The notes under the pieces: generated by a model | Database searches by the model: none | Told to the model about the DNA's origin: nothing | The model's input: the letters and a program-made list of their open reading frames with translations, nothing else | NCBI RefSeq assembly: GCF_014649875.1 | Contig: NZ_BMTW01000003.1 | Location: 124,001 to 188,000, forward strand | DNA: 64,000 nucleotides | Reading direction: 5' to 3' | DNA from: Streptomyces rubiginosohelvolus | GTDB taxonomy: Bacteria; Actinomycetota; Actinomycetes; Streptomycetales; Streptomycetaceae | Shown: one piece after another, positions 56,727 to 64,000 of the stretch | How the letters are laid out: every line of letters begins with the position of its first letter | How positions within the stretch are numbered: position 1 is the stretch's first letter | Translations under genes and position numbers: made by a program

Positions 56727-57197
56727 TCAGCCGCTCCGCGCCCAGTCGTCCCTGTCCGACCGGTCGGTGCACAGGGCCCAGATGACGAAGACGTCGATCG
56801 CGATGGTGACGATGGCCCAGACCGGGGTGTACGGGAGCCACATGAAGTTGGCGATGAGGTTCAGGGAGGCGAGGGCGACGCCCGCGCCGCGGGCCCAGGC
56901 CGCGCCTTTGAGGATGCCCCAGCCCACGAGGATGAGGACCACGCCCAGGATGAGGTGGATCCAGCCCCACGAGGTGACGCTGAACTTGAAGACGTAGTCG
57001 TTGATCCGCGTGTAGACGTCGTTCGAGGCGATCCCCGCGATGCCCTTCAGCACTCCGAGGACACCGTCCACGAAGAGCAGGACACCGGCGAACACCGTTC
57101 CCCCGGCCGCCCACGGGCTGCCCGGGTCGCCGCCCGGACGGGGTTCGGCGGGGCGCGAGGCGCCGGGCGGGGGCGGGGGTGTGCTGGACTGCGACAT
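56727..57197 (-). CDS. four-helix membrane protein (DUF7144-like)
   Basis: A 156-residue protein with a Pro-rich N-terminus ([13 protein letters not shown]) and four hydrophobic helices. WGWIHLILGVVLILVGWGILKGAAWARGAGVALASLNLIANFMW is characteristic of a widespread Streptomyces membrane family. It is 80 bases downstream of the DUF2277 gene on the same strand sense. Function unknown. Confidence 0.8.
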   Translation of the reverse strand: MSQSSTPPPPPGASRPAEPRPGGDPGSPWAAGGTVFAGVLLFVDGVLGVLKGIAGIASNDVYTRINDYVFKFSVTSWGWIHLILGVVLILVGWGILKGAAWARGAGVALASLNLIANFMWLPYTPVWAIVTIAIDVFVIWALCTDRSDRDDWARSG

Positions 57198-57351
57198 GAG
57201 GACTCCTTAGCCGGAACAGGCGCCGGTTCAGCCGGAACGGATGCCGGGCGCCTGCTGCCCTGACCCGCCCCGGTGGTGCGGGCAGATCAGCTCCGACGTT
57301 CCTCGCGGCGTCCGGGCGCGGCCAGCGGGACGCACCCGTTCGGGTGAAGGG

Positions 57352-57705
57352 TCACGGCGCACTGACCGTGACGATGCGCCCCTGGGCGTCGACGGTGAGC
57401 GCCTCCCGTTCGACGCGGTTGACCAGGGCGAGACCAGCCCACACGACGCCCCACACCAGGCACGAGAAGACGGTGAGGAAGGCGTGCAGCACGTGGTTCA
57501 CCGGCTGCCCGCGCACCAGCACCACCTGGCTCCCGGAGCGGGACTCGACGCGCCAGCCGCTCGCGATGCGCCGGCTCACGACCCAGTCCAGGATGAGCGC
57601 CCGCTGCGCTGCGTCGGGAGGCTCGCGCCCGGCGTCCCCGGCGACGTAATAGCCGGGCGGAGGTTCGATCGACGCGCTCTCCCGTACCGTTCGACGACGC
57701 TTCAC
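57352..57705 (-). CDS. hypothetical membrane protein (117 aa)
   Basis: A 117-residue protein with a basic N-terminus, a soluble segment (ILDWVVSRRIASGWRVESRSGSQVVLVRG) and one or two membrane helices (VLHAFLTVFSCLVWGVVWAGLALV). The C-terminal REALTVDAQGRIVTVSA is a short beta tail. GTG start at 57705 is 4 bases after the stop of the upstream 72-aa ORF, so they are probably coupled. Function unknown. Confidence 0.7.
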   Translation of the reverse strand: MKRRRTVRESASIEPPPGYYVAGDAGREPPDAAQRALILDWVVSRRIASGWRVESRSGSQVVLVRGQPVNHVLHAFLTVFSCLVWGVVWAGLALVNRVEREALTVDAQGRIVTVSAP

Positions 57706-57709
57706 GGGA

Positions 57710-57928
57710 TCACCCCCAGGTGTCGAGGTCGCCGCCGCGCCATTCGATCAGCCCGGGCCGGTCCAGCTCGACGATCTTGTCGGGCCCGGGGGCGAACCCC
57801 GCGGCCCGCAGCAGCGCGGCCACCTCGCCCCGCCCGTGCGCCAGGCCCACGATCTGGCCGTGCACGGTGACCCGCCGTCCTCCGGTCGCGGAAGGCGGAT
57901 AGACGATCACGGGCGGGTGCTCGGCCAT
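57710..57928 (-). CDS. hypothetical protein (72 aa)
   Basis: A 72-residue soluble protein beginning MAEHPPVIVYPPSATGGRRVTVHG, with strand/helix pattern and a terminal IEWRGGDLDTWG. ATG 57928 gives compact size; longer in-frame starts reach into the divergent gene promoter. The four-base gap to the next membrane-protein gene implies one operon. Function unknown. Confidence 0.68.
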   Translation of the reverse strand: MAEHPPVIVYPPSATGGRRVTVHGQIVGLAHGRGEVAALLRAAGFAPGPDKIVELDRPGLIEWRGGDLDTWG

Positions 57929-58062
57929 GCCTCCACGGTGCCCCGAGCCCTGCCCCCGCGCATCCCGGGCGGCCCCGCCCCGCTCCACGGAACCGCCCGG
58001 CCGCGGCCGGGCGTCCCCGAAGACATCTCTACGATCATGAATCGCGATGGAGGACCCGGCCC

Positions 58063-58686
58063 ATGACGGCAACAGCCGCCCGCTATCTGTACGTGACCCG
58101 GCACGGTGAGGCCTCCGAGGACGAGACCACGCTGACGGAGGCCGGCCGCCGTCAGGCCGCCCTGCTCGGGGAGCGGCTGCGCGGGGCCCCGATCACGGCG
58201 ATCCACCACGGCCCGCTCCCCCGCGCCGAGCAGACGGCGCGGCTGGTGGGCGAGCAGTTGCCGGGGGTTCCCCTGCTGCGGTCCGAACCGGCCGGCGACT
58301 ACCTCCCGTACCTGCCGTCACGGGAGGAGCTGCCGGCGGAGTCGGCCGACCGGACGCTCGCCCGGCTGGCCGAATTCCCGGCGGCGGAACGCGAGCTGGG
58401 CCCCGGTCTCGCCGAGGAGGCGCTCGTACGGTTCACGGGAACGGTCGAGGGTGACGAGCCCCGCCATGAACTCCTCGTCACCCACAACTTCCTGGTCGGC
58501 TGGCTCGTCCGGGCCGCACTGGACGCCCCGAAGTGGCGCTGGCTGGGCCTCAACCACGCCAACGCCGGGCTGACCGTGATCCGTTACGCGCCCGGCCGTC
58601 CCCCGGCGCTCCTCCTGTTCAACGACACGGGCCATCTGCCCGCCGAACTCCGCTGGACCGGCTTCCCGCCCGAACTGCGCGTCTGA
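58063..58686 (+). CDS. histidine phosphatase family protein
   Basis: A 207-residue phosphoglycerate-mutase-like phosphatase. The catalytic RHG is in LYVTRHGEASEDE (about 8-20), the second Arg in HHGPLPRAEQTARL, and the second His in LLVTHNFLVGWLV. It lacks the long insertions of true PGMs, so it is a general phosphatase. ATG 58063 is clear. It is convergent with the IMPase-like gene by 5 bases. Confidence 0.87.
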   Translation: MTATAARYLYVTRHGEASEDETTLTEAGRRQAALLGERLRGAPITAIHHGPLPRAEQTARLVGEQLPGVPLLRSEPAGDYLPYLPSREELPAESADRTLARLAEFPAAERELGPGLAEEALVRFTGTVEGDEPRHELLVTHNFLVGWLVRAALDAPKWRWLGLNHANAGLTVIRYAPGRPPALLLFNDTGHLPAELRWTGFPPELRV

Positions 58687-58691
58687 GGGGT

Positions 58692-59513
58692 TCAGCCGGT
58701 CCGCCCGCGACCGCCGATCATCGACATGAGCAGCTCGTGCGTCCCCGCGTCCGCGGCCGCGACGAGCCCGCTGCCACCCGATCCGCCCGGTCCGACCGGG
58801 CGGCCGTCGACCCCGGTGACGACGCAGCCGGCGGCCCGGCACAGGGCGATCCCGGCGGCGAAGTGCACGCTCCCGCTCAGGTCGCCGCCGTCCGTGACGT
58901 AGGCGGCCCGCCTGCCCGCCGCGACCCAGGCCAGCGCCAGCGTCGTGGAGACGACGCGCGGGCGGAAGCTCTCGATGAACCCGGGGTGGGCGAGCAGGTC
59001 GACGGCCCGGAATCCCGGGGCGCTCGGGAAGGGCGGATCGAGGTTCACGTCCACCAGCCGGGTGTCCGCCGTGGGCGTCAACGGCCGCTCGTCGCCCGGC
59101 ACTCCGGTCCGGACCCGGGCGCTCTCCCCGTCGGTGAGGAAGACCTCGCCGCTGAACGGATCGGCCACGGCGGCCGGGCCGTTGCGCAACACCACGTTGA
59201 CGGCGACGAGTTGGGAGCCGGTGGCGTAGTTGAGCGTCCCGCACAGGGGGTCCACCAGCCACTCCCGCTCCGCGTCGGCCGCCCCCTGCCTGCCGCCCTC
59301 CTCGCCGTGCACCGCGTCCCCGGGCCGGGCGGCACGGATGACGTCGAGGATCGCCTGCTCGGCGGCCAGGTCGGCGTCGGTGGCGAAGTCCCCGGAACCC
59401 TTGTCGATACGGGAGTGGATCCGCCCGTACCGGGCCCGCACGACCTCCGCCCCGGCCAGCGCGGCGGCTGCCGCGACCTCGGTGTCCGTCGGGTTCGTGG
59501 ATGAGCCGATCAC
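58692..59513 (-). CDS. inositol-monophosphatase-family protein with altered metal ligands
   Basis: A 273-residue IMPase fold. Motif 1 is intact (KGSGDFATDADLAAEQAI, GEEGG), but the second metal site DPxDGTxNF reads DPLCGTLNY, and the third motif usually WDxAAG reads SVHFAAG. Thus two of the metal-binding Asp residues are Cys and His. The protein may be inactive, use another metal, or have another role. GTG 59513 overlaps the stop of the upstream GNAT gene (GTGA), giving a two-gene operon. Confidence 0.8.
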   Translation of the reverse strand: MIGSSTNPTDTEVAAAAALAGAEVVRARYGRIHSRIDKGSGDFATDADLAAEQAILDVIRAARPGDAVHGEEGGRQGAADAEREWLVDPLCGTLNYATGSQLVAVNVVLRNGPAAVADPFSGEVFLTDGESARVRTGVPGDERPLTPTADTRLVDVNLDPPFPSAPGFRAVDLLAHPGFIESFRPRVVSTTLALAWVAAGRRAAYVTDGGDLSGSVHFAAGIALCRAAGCVVTGVDGRPVGPGGSGGSGLVAAADAGTHELLMSMIGGRGRTG

Positions 59514-60163
59514 GCCCCCTCCCGACGGCCGAGGAGCAGCGCCTCCGAGCCGACCGGCCGGAATCCGGCGGCCTGGAACGCCCGGATGCTGCGCGCGTTG
59601 CCCGCGGCCTGCTGCGACCAGAGCGGTTCGCCCGGGGGTACGAGATGCCGTGCGGCTCTGGCCAGGGCTCGCCCGAGCCCCCGGTGCCGGGCGTCCTCGT
59701 CCAGCTCGACGGCCACCTCCCAACGACCGGCCACGCCGCGCCCGAGCACCAGCACTCCGCCGTCGACCTCCCACATCCGGACCCCGTCCCGGCGCCGCCG
59801 GGCACTCACGACCCGCGGGTGCACAGGATCGGTGATCTCCCTTATTTCCAGGCCGGGTTCACCGGGCAGCGAGGACGCCACGGTCAGGAGGTCGATCGTG
59901 TCGGTGGTCCGCCCGGTACGTTCCAGGAAGGCCGACAGGAAGCGCGGATGCATGGTCGCGGCCAGCGCATCGCAGTCCAGGGCGGCCAGCGTGGCATGGA
60001 CCCACTCGGGGTCCTCGTCGGTGAACACGACCGAGTGCGCGGTGAAGGCGATCACCCCCGTGTCGCGGCCACTCGGCGCGGCGACCACGGTCGTCCTCCC
60101 GTCGGTCTCCGGAAACCGCCCGCACGCCGCTCCGTCCAGGATCTCCGTCAGTGTCTGCCCCAT
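59510..60163 (-). CDS. GNAT-family acetyltransferase
   Basis: A 217-residue protein. The N-terminal half is a degenerate GNAT-like or DUF domain (VIAFTAHSVVFTDEDPEWVHATLAAL), and the C-terminal half has VELDEDARHRGLGRALARAARHL (acetyl-CoA loop) and AAGNARSIRAFQAAGFRPVGSEALLL. ATG 60163 is taken. It is first in the operon with the IMPase-like gene. The substrate is unknown. Confidence 0.8.
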   Translation of the reverse strand: MGQTLTEILDGAACGRFPETDGRTTVVAAPSGRDTGVIAFTAHSVVFTDEDPEWVHATLAALDCDALAATMHPRFLSAFLERTGRTTDTIDLLTVASSLPGEPGLEIREITDPVHPRVVSARRRRDGVRMWEVDGGVLVLGRGVAGRWEVAVELDEDARHRGLGRALARAARHLVPPGEPLWSQQAAGNARSIRAFQAAGFRPVGSEALLLGRREGA

Positions 60164-60257
60164 CAACTTCCCCCTCCTCCTTCACCGTTCGCCGCCCGCG
60201 CTCAGGAGAAACACGGATCGACCTTCAACGGTCAACGGCAGAAGGGACGATAACCCC

Positions 60258-60326
60258 ATGACCGATGAAGATCTGTTCGAGCCCGACCCCTGCGACCGCA
60301 GCGAGACCGACGGGGATCACGTCTGA
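60258..60326 (+). CDS. 22-aa leader-type ORF upstream of the KilB-like gene
   Basis: ATG 60258 encodes MTDEDLFEPDPCDRSETDGD followed by two residues and stops at TGA, which overlaps the next ATG as TGATG. A GAAGGGAC-type ribosome site is 9 bases upstream. The acidic peptide is followed in coupled fashion by a KilB-like gene, so it may be a translational leader or a small partner. Confidence 0.55.
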   Translation: MTDEDLFEPDPCDRSETDGDHV

Positions 60327-60844
60327 TGTGGGAAAGCGCGATCGCCGTCATAGGCACCCTCGCCGGCGGACTCATGGTCACGGTCACCCAGCAGCTGACC
60401 GACCGGCGCCAGAAGCGCGAGCAGCACCGTGAGCGCGTCGCGGACCTCACCGGCCAGCTCCTGAGCGCCGCGCTCCGCTACCGCCAGCTGTACTGGCTCC
60501 GGGTGGACGCCCGCCGGGCGGGCGAGCCGGACCCCGTCGTCCGGGCGGATTTCTACCAGGCCCGCAGCGATGTGACCGAGGCCCGGGACCGGCTGGCCCT
60601 GGCCGTCACCGACGAGACCTTGCTCCGGGCGGCCGGACGCGCGGCCTGGAGTGCCCTGGACCTGAGCGACATCGACCCCGGCGTCCCGGAGGACGGCCGC
60701 TACACGCCGGAGACCGAGGCCCGGCTCGAAGCGGCGCGGCAGCGTACGCACAACGCCCACACCGAGCTGCGGCAGGCCGCCACCGGCTACGGCACCGCGT
60801 CGGCCCCCGGCCGTGCCGTCGACACACGGTCGCAGTCCACCTGA
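60326..60844 (+). CDS. KilB-like plasmid/ICE-type protein
   Basis: A 172-residue protein with one N-terminal membrane helix (SAIAVIGTLAGGLMVTVTQQL) followed by a basic coiled-coil (TDRRQKREQHRERVADLTGQLLSAALRYRQLYW) and a helical tail. This layout is seen in KilB/pRL2-type proteins of Streptomyces conjugative elements. It starts at ATG 60326, coupled to the 22-aa ORF. No integrase, excisionase or Tra gene is nearby, so it may be a leftover of an integrative element next to tRNA-Val. Confidence 0.65.
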   Translation: MWESAIAVIGTLAGGLMVTVTQQLTDRRQKREQHRERVADLTGQLLSAALRYRQLYWLRVDARRAGEPDPVVRADFYQARSDVTEARDRLALAVTDETLLRAAGRAAWSALDLSDIDPGVPEDGRYTPETEARLEAARQRTHNAHTELRQAATGYGTASAPGRAVDTRSQST

Positions 60845-60882
60845 CGTCCCTGTGGCCTCTTGGTGGACTTCCGGCATGAGAA

Positions 60883-60912
60883 GGCCCCCCGATCGATCAC
60901 GATCGGGGGGCC
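60883..60912. terminator. 13-bp perfect stem-loop terminator
   Basis: Arms 60883-60895 and 60900-60912 (GGCCCCCCGATCG/CGATCGGGGGGCC) with a 4-base loop. It lies between the convergent KilB-like gene and tRNA-Val, serving either or both. Confidence 0.85.
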
Positions 60913-60943
60913 GGAACAGGCTCTCACCTGCTACTCACTGCTG

Positions 60944-61015
60944 TGGGCGCGGACGGTTTCGAACCGCCGACATCTGCTTTGTAAGAGCAGCGCTCTACCC
61001 CTGAGCTACGCACCC
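60944..61015 (-). tRNA. tRNA-Val(TAC)
   Basis: The minus strand folds as a full cloverleaf: acceptor GGGTGCG/CGCGCCC (one G-U), D arm GCTC/GAGC, anticodon stem CTGCT/AGCAG with loop CTTACAA (anticodon TAC), and T arm GGCGG-TTCGAAA-CCGTC. Discriminator A73; the CCA is not encoded. Reads valine GUA codons. Confidence 0.92.
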
Positions 61016-61200
61016 GTGGATGAGGCAACAGCGTACATGGACCGGGGCCCTGCTCATAAACCGTTCGGGACCGGGGGATAACCCCACCCCCGAGACGGTG
61101 GTCGGCCGGATCCCGCCGGGGGCCGTCGGTGCATACGGTTTGAGTGCACCGGCAACGACGCCCGGTGGCACGCACCGCACGCACTGGGGGACCGATCACC

Positions 61201-62010
61201 GTGGACATCGTGACGAGCGCACCGACTGGCACCCGTTCCGGGGCGCGCCTCGGGGGCACCGGGCGGGCCCTCGCTCTCGGGGGCGGGGTGGCGTTCCTGG
61301 CGCTGGCTCTCACCGGGTGCGGGAGCACGGACGTGGACGGCGCCCCCGTCGAGCGCAAGTCGTTCGCTCTGGAGGGGAAGACGCTGACCATCGACGCCGA
61401 GAACGGAGTCGTGGACCTCGTGCCGGCCGATGTCGAGCAGGTCGAGGTGGAGCGGCAGTTCGACGGGTGGGCGGTGTTCGGCAGCGGGCCCGACGCCGTG
61501 TGGAAGATGGAGGGCGACACCCTCACGCTCCGCGTGACGTGCGAAGGCATCGGCAACTGCGACTCCCGGCACCAGGTGAAGGTGCCCCGCGGGGTCGCGG
61601 TGACAGCCGCCTCGGACAACGGGACGGTCACCGCCACCGGCTTCGACAGCGCGCTGGATCTGTCCTCCGACAACGGCGAGATCAACGTCCGGGACGCCGG
61701 CGGCGCGCTGAAGCTCAAGAGCGACAACGGGGAGGTGCGGGCCGAGCGGATATCCGGCCCTTCCGTGACCGCCCGCGCCGACAACGGGGAGATCCGGCTG
61801 GGCTTCGCCTCCGTGCCCGACCTCGTGGACACCGTGAGTGACAACGGGAGCATCACCATCGATCTGCCGTCGGGCGGGCAGAAGTACAAAGTCGATGCCT
61901 CCGCGGACAACGGGGACGTCTCCGTGGACGTGCCGCGCGGCGACGACAGCGCCCATGTGGTGAAGGCCTACAGCGACAACGGGGAAGTCACCGTGCGAAG
62001 CGCGAACTAA
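61201..62010 (+). CDS. DUF4097-family lipoprotein
   Basis: A 269-residue exported lipoprotein. The signal segment GGGVAFLALALTGCGS has a lipobox Cys about residue 41. The mature part contains at least seven (S/A)DNG(E/T/S)(I/V) repeats spaced about 20-25 residues, forming the beta-helix-like DUF4097/putative auto-adhesin fold. GTG 61201 is taken, 13 bases after GGGGGA. The repeated codons for DNGE create short nucleotide repeats (GACAACGGGGA). Function unknown. Confidence 0.8.
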   Translation: MDIVTSAPTGTRSGARLGGTGRALALGGGVAFLALALTGCGSTDVDGAPVERKSFALEGKTLTIDAENGVVDLVPADVEQVEVERQFDGWAVFGSGPDAVWKMEGDTLTLRVTCEGIGNCDSRHQVKVPRGVAVTAASDNGTVTATGFDSALDLSSDNGEINVRDAGGALKLKSDNGEVRAERISGPSVTARADNGEIRLGFASVPDLVDTVSDNGSITIDLPSGGQKYKVDASADNGDVSVDVPRGDDSAHVVKAYSDNGEVTVRSAN

Positions 62011-62081
62011 CCGACCCGTGTGTTCGTCCTTACCTGGTGGGAGAATGTACCGGGCAGGGCGAATCGGCACGGGAGAGGGAT

Positions 62082-63461
62082 GTGACGGCGACCAACGCGC
62101 GGCCGGAGGCAGGAGCGGGTGCGAGTTCCGCCGTTCGCAGTGGCCGGGACCTTCTGGCGCTGATGCTGCTGCCCGTGCCCCTCGTGCTGGCCGTGCTGCC
62201 CGCCGCCTTCGCCGGTGGCGGTACGCGCCGGTGGTTCGGCGGACGCGGGGGGGAGAGTCAGCGGGCCGAGGCGCAGGCCGCGAAGGACGCCGCCGCCGAG
62301 GCTTTCTACGACCTGGACACCGCCCAGCGTGATCTGCGGATCTCCATCGAGACCATCAACGCCGTGGACAGCTCCCCGCGCGGTCGCAAGGCGTCCGAGG
62401 ACTTCGCCGCGCTCGGCCGGCGGATCGACGAGGTCAGCCACACCTACATCACCGCCGTCGACAGCCATGATCTGGACCGGGACGATCTGGAGCCCGCCGT
62501 CGCCTCCCGGGCCCGCACCGAGCTGACCCGGGCCAAGGACGACCTCGTGCGGGTCAAGGGCGAGCTGGACCGCTTCGCCCAGGGGCTCGGGCCGCTGCTG
62601 GGCAGTGCGGAGACCCAGCTCGCCCGGCTCGCCCCCGCCGTCGAGCGGGCCCGGCAGGCGCTCCTCGCGGCCAGCAACGCCCTCGACACCGTGCGGGCCG
62701 CGGGGCTGCGGGCCGATGAGCTCGCCGCCCGGCTCGCCGCGCTCGCCCCCGAGCTGACCAAGCTGAACCAGGGCGCGGGGAAGCACGGCGTCCCGGAGAC
62801 CCTCCAGCGCGCCGATGTGGTCCTCCGTGACGCCGAGGCCGTGCGCACCGAGGCGGAGCGGCTGCCCGAGCGGGCCGCCGAGATCGACCGGCGGCTGGTG
62901 TCCCTGCGGACCCGGGCGCAGGCGCTCACGACCCGGGCGGGATCGGTGGAGCCGGTGCTCAGCGAGTTGCGGCGGCGTTTCTCGGCCGCCTGCTGGCAGG
63001 ACCTCCAGCCCGTCCCGGAGCAGGCCGCCGTCAACGTACGGCAGGCGGAGGACAAGCTCGCCGAGGCGGCGAAGGCGCGGGAGGAGCAGCGCTGGGCGGA
63101 CGCCACGTCCCGGCTGTCCACGGTCCGCGCCCTGCTCAACACGGTGGACGAGGCGGTCTCCGCCGCCGGGGACCGGTTGCAGCAGCTGAACGCGGTGGCG
63201 AAGGACCCGCAGCAGGAGATCGAGCGGACCCGGTTCGCGGTGCGGGACGCCCAGCGCCTCGCCATGGCCGGCCGGCACACGCCCGATCCCCGGCACGCAC
63301 GGCCGCTCGACGATTCCGTCGCCCGGCTGGAGCGGGCCATCGCCGGGCTCGAAGGGCGCCACCCCGACTACTGGCACTTCCTGACCGAGACCGAGGCCGT
63401 GCGGCAAACCGCGGCCCGGGTCGTCTCCGACATCCGCGAGGAACGCGGCGGCGGCGCGTAG
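62082..63461 (+). CDS. membrane-anchored coiled-coil protein
   Basis: A 459-residue protein with one or two N-terminal transmembrane segments (LLALMLLPVPLVLAVLPAAFAGG, about 25-47) followed by an almost continuous alpha-helical coiled-coil rich in Ala, Glu, Arg and Leu. No enzyme motif. GTG 62082 has GGGAGAGG upstream. It follows the DUF4097 lipoprotein by 71 bases and may be co-transcribed. Possibly a structural or envelope-organising protein. Confidence 0.75.
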   Translation: MTATNARPEAGAGASSAVRSGRDLLALMLLPVPLVLAVLPAAFAGGGTRRWFGGRGGESQRAEAQAAKDAAAEAFYDLDTAQRDLRISIETINAVDSSPRGRKASEDFAALGRRIDEVSHTYITAVDSHDLDRDDLEPAVASRARTELTRAKDDLVRVKGELDRFAQGLGPLLGSAETQLARLAPAVERARQALLAASNALDTVRAAGLRADELAARLAALAPELTKLNQGAGKHGVPETLQRADVVLRDAEAVRTEAERLPERAAEIDRRLVSLRTRAQALTTRAGSVEPVLSELRRRFSAACWQDLQPVPEQAAVNVRQAEDKLAEAAKAREEQRWADATSRLSTVRALLNTVDEAVSAAGDRLQQLNAVAKDPQQEIERTRFAVRDAQRLAMAGRHTPDPRHARPLDDSVARLERAIAGLEGRHPDYWHFLTETEAVRQTAARVVSDIREERGGGA

Positions 63462-63552
63462 GGCCTTGTCGTCGAACTGCCGCCTGCCGCGCTCCGGGCG
63501 ACGACTGCAGATGGACGCCTGGCCCCAGGGACGCGTGCTCTAGCCTGAGCCC

Positions 63553-63765
63553 ATGCCTCGATACGAATTCCGGTGCCGCACCTGCGGAGACACCTTCGAA
63601 GTCAGCCGTCCCATGGCGCAGTCCTCGGACCCCGCCTCCTGCCCCGCGGGCCACGACGACACCGTCAAGCTGTTGTCCGCCGTGGCCGTGGGCGGCGCTG
63701 CCGGGTCCGCGCCGGCGCCCTCCGGCGGAGGCGGTGGCTGCTGCGGGGGCGGGTGCTGCGGCTGA
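63553..63765 (+). CDS. FmdB-type zinc-ribbon protein
   Basis: A 70-residue protein starting MPRYEFRCRTCGDTFEVSRPM, the FmdB/CxxC_CxxC zinc-ribbon opening. The second half of the ribbon is SCPAGH, so the fourth ligand may be His. The C-terminus is a Gly/Cys-rich tail (GGGGGCCGGGCCG), unusual in carrying four clustered Cys. Function unknown; a metal-binding regulatory role has been suggested for the family. Confidence 0.82.
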   Translation: MPRYEFRCRTCGDTFEVSRPMAQSSDPASCPAGHDDTVKLLSAVAVGGAAGSAPAPSGGGGGCCGGGCCG

Positions 63766-63799
63766 GCCCCCGGAATCCGTCCCCGCAGCCAGCCCGCCA

Positions 63800-64000
63800 C
63801 TACCTCTTGCGGGACAGCGTCAGGCCGTCCGCGACCGTCAGCAGCACGCTGTCCATCCGGGCGTCCGCGCTCACATGGTCGTTGAACTCCTTGATCGCCG
63901 CCGTCGGGCCCGTCGCCTCCGGGTCCGTCACCCCGCCGTGGAAGAGCACGTTGTCCGTGGCGATGACCCCGCCCTGCCGCATCCTGGGCACCAGCTCCTC
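63800..64000 (-). CDS. class I SAM-dependent O-methyltransferase, C-terminal end (cut by right edge)
   Basis: The last 66 residues of a protein that starts beyond the window. PRMRQGGVIATDNVLFHGGVTDP followed by FNDHVSADARMDSVLLTVADGLTLSRKR is the typical end of catechol-O-methyltransferase-like Methyltransf_3 proteins (the conserved Asp-Asn metal pair is in ATDN). The TAG stop is at 63800-63802. Substrate unknown. Confidence 0.85.
   Translation of the reverse strand, partial: EELVPRMRQGGVIATDNVLFHGGVTDPEATGPTAAIKEFNDHVSADARMDSVLLTVADGLTLSRKR

Overview
The window is high-GC DNA with strong third-position GC bias, many GTG starts and tight GTGA/ATGA gene overlaps. Together with mycothiol- and F420-type enzyme families this points to a Streptomyces or close relative. 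All calls come from reading the sequence and from remembered family features; no database search was run.

The first theme is a dispersed steroid (cholesterol-type) side-chain catabolic regulon. Its regulator is a KstR-type TetR repressor (21134-21745). Candidate targets are: an operon of MaoC hydratase, Zn alcohol dehydrogenase and Hsd4A-like SDR (3630 to 670, minus); a fused FadE34-like acyl-CoA dehydrogenase plus Ltp1-like thiolase (9754 to 6127, minus); an Rv3520c-like F420 oxidoreductase (14292, plus); an aldehyde dehydrogenase plus 3Fe-4S ferredoxin (31725 to 30023, minus) divergent from a metallo-beta-lactamase-fold hydrolase (31926, plus); and FadA5 thiolase (40331, minus) divergent from CYP125 (40660, plus). 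Matches to the published KstR motif TnnAACnnGTTnnA lie in front of several of these, and twice in the kstR promoter region. A second palindrome, CTGAC-N5-GTCAG, recurs in front of the same genes. No sterol-ring-degrading genes are in view. A glycosyltransferase, methyltransferase and alpha/alpha-barrel operon (20869 to 17702, minus) shares the kstR double-operator region.

The second theme, at 21711-29395, is an unusual compact biosynthetic locus. Leftward it encodes an amino acid:[carrier protein] ligase of the seryl-tRNA-synthetase-like class, a lone acyl carrier protein and a phosphopantetheinyl transferase. Rightward it encodes a PhyH-type Fe(II)/2-oxoglutarate oxygenase, a DxD-containing protein of unknown function, a free-standing condensation domain with what looks like a vestigial adenylation C-terminal subdomain, and an MFS exporter. 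There is no adenylation core or PKS. This is the best candidate here for an undescribed pathway.

The third theme, 33105-39084, is a cobalamin-riboswitch-like leader followed by a five-gene GTGA-coupled operon: a surface alpha/alpha-barrel protein, an SCO2322-family protein, and EcfT, fused EcfA-EcfA and S-component subunits. It looks like an ECF vitamin B12 importer. Its place inside the steroid region makes metabolic sense, because steroid side chains yield propionyl-CoA.

The rest is mostly ordinary Streptomyces chromosome: MFS pumps (one with a C-terminal winged-helix-like extension), a cell-wall amidase, small lipoproteins and membrane proteins, a GT87/PAP2 fusion, a serpin with a damaged 5' end, a secreted nuclease, a PhoD-like phosphatase, a Cu/Zn-SOD-like protein, DedA, an IMPase-like protein lacking metal ligands, a KilB-like plasmid-type gene next to tRNA-Val(TAC), and an O-methyltransferase cut by the right edge. 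Two decayed genes are visible: an LCAT-like hydrolase (5448-6119) and a PIN-toxin tail (29406-29579).
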